Positions 4,597-6,396 of a stretch of 6,396 bases of DNA are shown one piece after another. The translations under genes were made by a program, and so were the position numbers. Positions within the stretch are counted from its first letter, which is position 1. Every line of letters begins with the position of its first letter. The DNA lies in assembly GCA_937990665.1 (NCBI GenBank), contig CALKRF010000075.1, positions 1 to 6,396 on the forward strand, read 5' to 3'. Below the pieces are notes generated by a model. It was not told where the DNA came from, searched no databases, and saw only the letters and a program-made list of their open reading frames with translations. The stretch comes from an uncultured Atopobium sp. (GTDB taxonomy: Bacteria; Actinomycetota; Coriobacteriia; Coriobacteriales; Atopobiaceae).

Positions 4597-4809
4597 TTAC
4601 CAAGAAACAACAGGAACTGTTCTCTCCTGCTTGAACTGCTCTATCTCTTCGAGTGTAACGTCATCAAGAGTTCGCTCACCAATGAAGATGTCGGCTAGAC
4701 TTGCATTAAATTTCCAATCATTTTCCTTCCAGTCCCAAGAAAAAGGAAGTTCATTTTCAATTTTAACTAGAAGAAGACGGTCGTCACTCGCCATATAATG
4801 CGTTCCCAT
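4597..4809 (-). CDS. 70-residue protein of unknown function
   Basis: The start is the ATG at 4809 (MGTHYMASDD), because GGAGGTG lies 7 nt upstream. The frame stays open 10 codons further to a TTG, but that would put the ribosome site inside the gene. The protein is acidic, with a Trp-rich centre (FSWDWKENDWKF) and an acidic helical end (LDDVTLEEIEQFKQE) finishing VPVVSW. No membrane segment, signal or cysteine pair is seen. I do not recognise the family. It lies 96 nt downstream of the XRE regulator on the same strand and has its own terminator, so it may be co-transcribed with it. The gap contains two tandem small hairpins (GCC-TTCG-GGC at 4851-4860 and GTCAT-GTGG-ATGAC at 4861-4874) and a possible TTGACT -35, so independent expression is possible. 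Confidence 0.7.
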   Translation of the reverse strand: MGTHYMASDDRLLLVKIENELPFSWDWKENDWKFNASLADIFIGERTLDDVTLEEIEQFKQERTVPVVSW

Positions 4810-4905
4810 TAGCCGACACCTCCAATCTTTTAACGGCAATTGCCTTAAATGCCTTCGGGCGTCATGTGGATGACAATTTTGACTTCACTATGTAATCGTT
4901 AGCGC

Positions 4906-5628
4906 TTAGTCAAACCAGATCTTCACAACGTCGCCGTCTGCGGAAGTAATATCCACAAGTGTGCCACTCTCACCAGTCTTTGCAGCATCCATAAGCGCAT
5001 CAAGATTGATATTAGAGAGCTGCTCCTGGGTCTCCTGATTAAGATAGCTTCCGCTTACCTGGATTCCCGAATTCAGAACAAACTTTGCCAGGCCCAGAGG
5101 TACGCACATATCAACAACGTCGCCATCGTCGGAGACTACATACACGTGCAAACCGTGTTTTGCAGAGCCGTTACCCAGGCGAACACCCTTCTTCTTGCTA
5201 CCGTCAGCCTCGTCGTTCTTCTCGACTTTGACCATGCTCTTACCAAAAAGCTTGCCAAAGCTGAAACCTGAAGACTGAGTAGCAATACCCTGATTGTCCT
5301 GCTCGGTAGGCTCTTCAACAATCTCTGCGGGCTCGTCAGCTGCAACGGAAACAACCTCAGCAGCGCTCCGGACAGCAGCGCTCTCCTGAGCAACTGCAGT
5401 TTCCTGCGTAGAAGCGCTTGCGCCACTCAAAAGCTCGTCAACGGACACACCAAGGAAGCGCGCAAGATCTGGCAACAGCGAGATGTCTGGATAGTTAATG
5501 TCGTTCTCCCACTTGCTCACCGCCTGCGGGCTCACGTTCAGCTCCTTTGCCAGACGCTCCTGCGTTGCAGTTTTAGCCAAACGAAGTCGCGCAATACGAC
5601 GACCAAGGGTCTCAGATGAAGTAGTCAT
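4906..5628 (-). CDS. XRE-family HTH regulator with C-terminal SHOCT-like (YvlB/LiaX-like) module
   Basis: A 240-residue protein; AAGGAG at 5634-5639 supports the start. Residues 7-67 are an XRE/Cro-type helix-turn-helix (RRIARLRLAKTATQERLAKE, then NVSPQAVSKWEN and a leucine-rich end), the DNA-binding part. Residues 70-120 are an Ala/Glu/Val/Gln-rich linker, likely disordered. Residues 121-155 (FSFGKLFGKS, then Lys-rich) are a basic bridge. Residues 160-240 carry HVYVVSDDGDVVDMCVPLGL, NLDALMDAAKTGESGTLVDI and DGDVVKIWFD, which resemble the SHOCT-like module in YvlB/LiaX and DUF4097-type envelope-stress proteins. It probably regulates its own divergent region, where inverted repeats occur. The C-terminal module may sense a partner or envelope signal; that is inference. 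No membrane segment is present. Confidence 0.85.
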   Translation of the reverse strand: MTTSSETLGRRIARLRLAKTATQERLAKELNVSPQAVSKWENDINYPDISLLPDLARFLGVSVDELLSGASASTQETAVAQESAAVRSAAEVVSVAADEPAEIVEEPTEQDNQGIATQSSGFSFGKLFGKSMVKVEKNDEADGSKKKGVRLGNGSAKHGLHVYVVSDDGDVVDMCVPLGLAKFVLNSGIQVSGSYLNQETQEQLSNINLDALMDAAKTGESGTLVDITSADGDVVKIWFD

Positions 5629-5704
5629 GGTTGCTCCTTTTTCTCAACTCATTATTACTGAAATAGCTTGCGGGCCGCTGATTTCACTATGAGTCGTAAC
5701 AATA

Positions 5705-5719
5705 CGTTCAACAAGAACG
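5705..5719. promoter_or_regulatory. Inverted repeat CGTTC-N5-GAACG, candidate operator
   Basis: A perfect 5-bp inverted repeat with centre AACAA, about 77 nt upstream of the XRE gene start. Its size suits an XRE dimer. Confidence 0.35.
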
Positions 5720-5755
5720 CATCAGTTGAGTTGGGTATCGCAACGGTTTCCGACC

Positions 5756-5774
5756 ACTCAACAGCAGGTTGAGT
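5756..5774. promoter_or_regulatory. Inverted repeat ACTCAAC-N5-GTTGAGT, candidate operator
   Basis: A perfect 7-bp inverted repeat with centre AGCAG lies midway between the divergent genes. The half-site GTTGAGT recurs at 5725-5731 and, as CTCAACT, at 5643-5649 next to the XRE ribosome site. Four related half-sites in 130 nt suggest binding by the adjacent XRE protein. Confidence 0.45.
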
Positions 5775-5794
5775 TCGCAGGTAAACAATGCTTT

Positions 5795-5838
5795 TTGACC
5801 GAAAATTACTTGCCCTAAAATCGCTCTCCTACTACCAT
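5795..5838 (+). promoter_or_regulatory. Possible promoter of the 129-residue gene
   Basis: Two overlapping options: TTGACC (5795-5800) with TAAAAT (5816-5821), good hexamers but a short 15-nt spacer; or TTGCCC (5810-5815) with TACCAT (5833-5838), weaker hexamers with ideal 17-nt spacing. Either starts transcription 30-60 nt before the gene, downstream of the candidate operators. Confidence 0.35.
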
Positions 5839-5878
5839 TTAAACAAGAAACTTTTTGATGTTTTAGAAAGGTCTGTCT

Positions 5879-6268
5879 ATGGCTGGCGAGAAGAACTGGG
5901 TGTTCTGGACCAGTGGTGCGCATATTGTTTCTGGGTTTGAGCAATGCGCTACAGACGGTTTTGTTGGCGTTGACGCAGATGGCGTCGTGTACCTCTTTGA
6001 TAACAATCAAAACGTCTTTGCTTCAGCCCACGCTTCAGATATTGAAGGAACAGTCGGTAGCTGGAGAGGAACCTGGCTTACCATCGACGATAAAAAATAT
6101 GTTCTAGAATTTGTGCCTCTTGCAGATAAGATTGCTCCTCGCCTGATTTTTGGAGCTATAAGCAATGTCTTTATGCAGGAGCTCCATCATGGAGATCAGG
6201 AGAAGGTCCCTCGTGAGCTGCTCGAAGACTTCAAGATTGCATTCGAGAACGCCAAATACAGACGCTAA
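5879..6268 (+). CDS. 129-residue protein of unknown function
   Basis: Start supported by AGAAAGG at 5865-5871, 7 nt before the ATG. The first half is strand-rich: WVFWTSGAHIVSGFE, VGVDADGVVYLFDNNQNVFA and SWRGTWLTIDDKKYVLEFVP read like an antiparallel beta-barrel or PH-like domain. The second half (RLIFGAISNVFMQELHHGD, then a charged helix ending NAKYRR) is helical. No signal peptide or membrane helix and no catalytic motif is visible. I do not recognise the family. It is divergent from the XRE regulator, with inverted repeats between, so it is probably a target of that regulator. No clear T-tract terminator follows; the next strong hairpin is the 17-bp inverted repeat 70 nt downstream. Confidence 0.75.
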   Translation: MAGEKNWVFWTSGAHIVSGFEQCATDGFVGVDADGVVYLFDNNQNVFASAHASDIEGTVGSWRGTWLTIDDKKYVLEFVPLADKIAPRLIFGAISNVFMQELHHGDQEKVPRELLEDFKIAFENAKYRR

Positions 6269-6337
6269 ACAAACTAATTTTTTGAATTATTCATATCCTT
6301 ACGGAGGTACGATCACCGATATCGGCGTCGGTGGATA

Positions 6338-6379
6338 AACTGCCTCCCATTTCTTGGACACGAGAAATGGGAGGCAGTT
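6338..6379. repeat. 17-bp perfect inverted repeat; possible IS3-type terminus or bidirectional hairpin
   Basis: AACTGCCTCCCATTTCT (6338-6354) and AGAAATGGGAGGCAGTT (6363-6379) pair perfectly around an 8-nt loop. No T tract follows on the plus strand, and only TTTA follows on the minus. The left part, read on as CCCATTTCTTGGACAC, resembles terminal inverted repeats of IS3-family elements, which often run TGAACTG...CCC...TTGGACA. If so, an element starts here and extends right of the window; the frame to the edge ending TPKS could lead into a transposase OrfA. Only the terminus is visible, so this is tentative. Confidence 0.4.
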
Positions 6380-6396
6380 CAAAACACACCTAAGTC

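Noticed and set aside
5136..5426. 96-codon minus ORF inside the XRE regulator gene
   Set aside because: Alternative frame of the Ala/Glu-rich linker, giving a Leu/Arg-rich product with no start signal.
5708..6010. 100-codon minus ORF across the divergent region
   Set aside because: It covers the candidate operators and the start of the 129-residue gene on the opposite strand; no ribosome site and no recognisable motif.

Overview
The window looks like a chromosomal segment of a mid-GC Gram-positive-type bacterium, most likely an actinobacterium of the Coriobacteriia (Atopobium/Olsenella-like). This is an inference from overall protein flavour, Shine-Dalgarno-led ATG starts and the gene families present; no rRNA or other phylogenetic marker is in the window to prove it.

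Layout. (1) Positions 1-2853 hold a compact plus-strand block: the cytoplasmic tail of a protein that is probably a CPA1-type Na+/H+ antiporter (cut by the window edge), an alpha/beta-hydrolase-fold esterase starting 1 nt after it, a membrane-anchored ComEC-like metallo-beta-lactamase-fold hydrolase, and a DUF3006 protein whose start overlaps the hydrolase stop (TAATG). The last two are a recurrent pair and form the clearest functional unit. (2) Positions 2854-3130 are non-coding, with three copies of an AAATATGCG element (one pair forming a perfect dyad), a minus-strand terminator, and a plus-strand hairpin behind an extended -10. (3) A minus-strand flavodoxin-family gene lies at 3131-3616. 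(4) Positions 3617-4596 (980 nt) hold no ordinary gene but at least five terminator-like hairpins, a 17-nt direct repeat, a small RNA candidate with a consensus promoter and tRNA-like architecture, and a 29-residue minus-strand ORF resembling the N-terminus of phage scaffold proteins behind a hairpin-rich leader. (5) Positions 4597-5628 encode, on the minus strand, a 70-residue protein of unknown function and an XRE-type regulator with a C-terminal SHOCT-like (YvlB/LiaX-like) module. (6) Divergent from the regulator, across a 250-nt region with inverted repeats, is a 129-residue unknown protein. (7) The right edge carries a 17-bp inverted repeat that may be the start of an IS3-type element or a strong hairpin.

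The most interesting part is the gene-poor stretch 3617-4596. The RNA at about 3835-3927 (minus) has a TTGACA/TAGAAT promoter placed so that transcription would start at its 7-bp closing stem, a hairpin whose loop matches the tRNA T-loop consensus at all but one position, and its own intrinsic terminator. It is too short and lacks an obvious anticodon arm to be an ordinary tRNA. With the phage-like mini-ORF and the series of short terminator-capped segments, the stretch looks either like decayed phage DNA or like a small-RNA locus.
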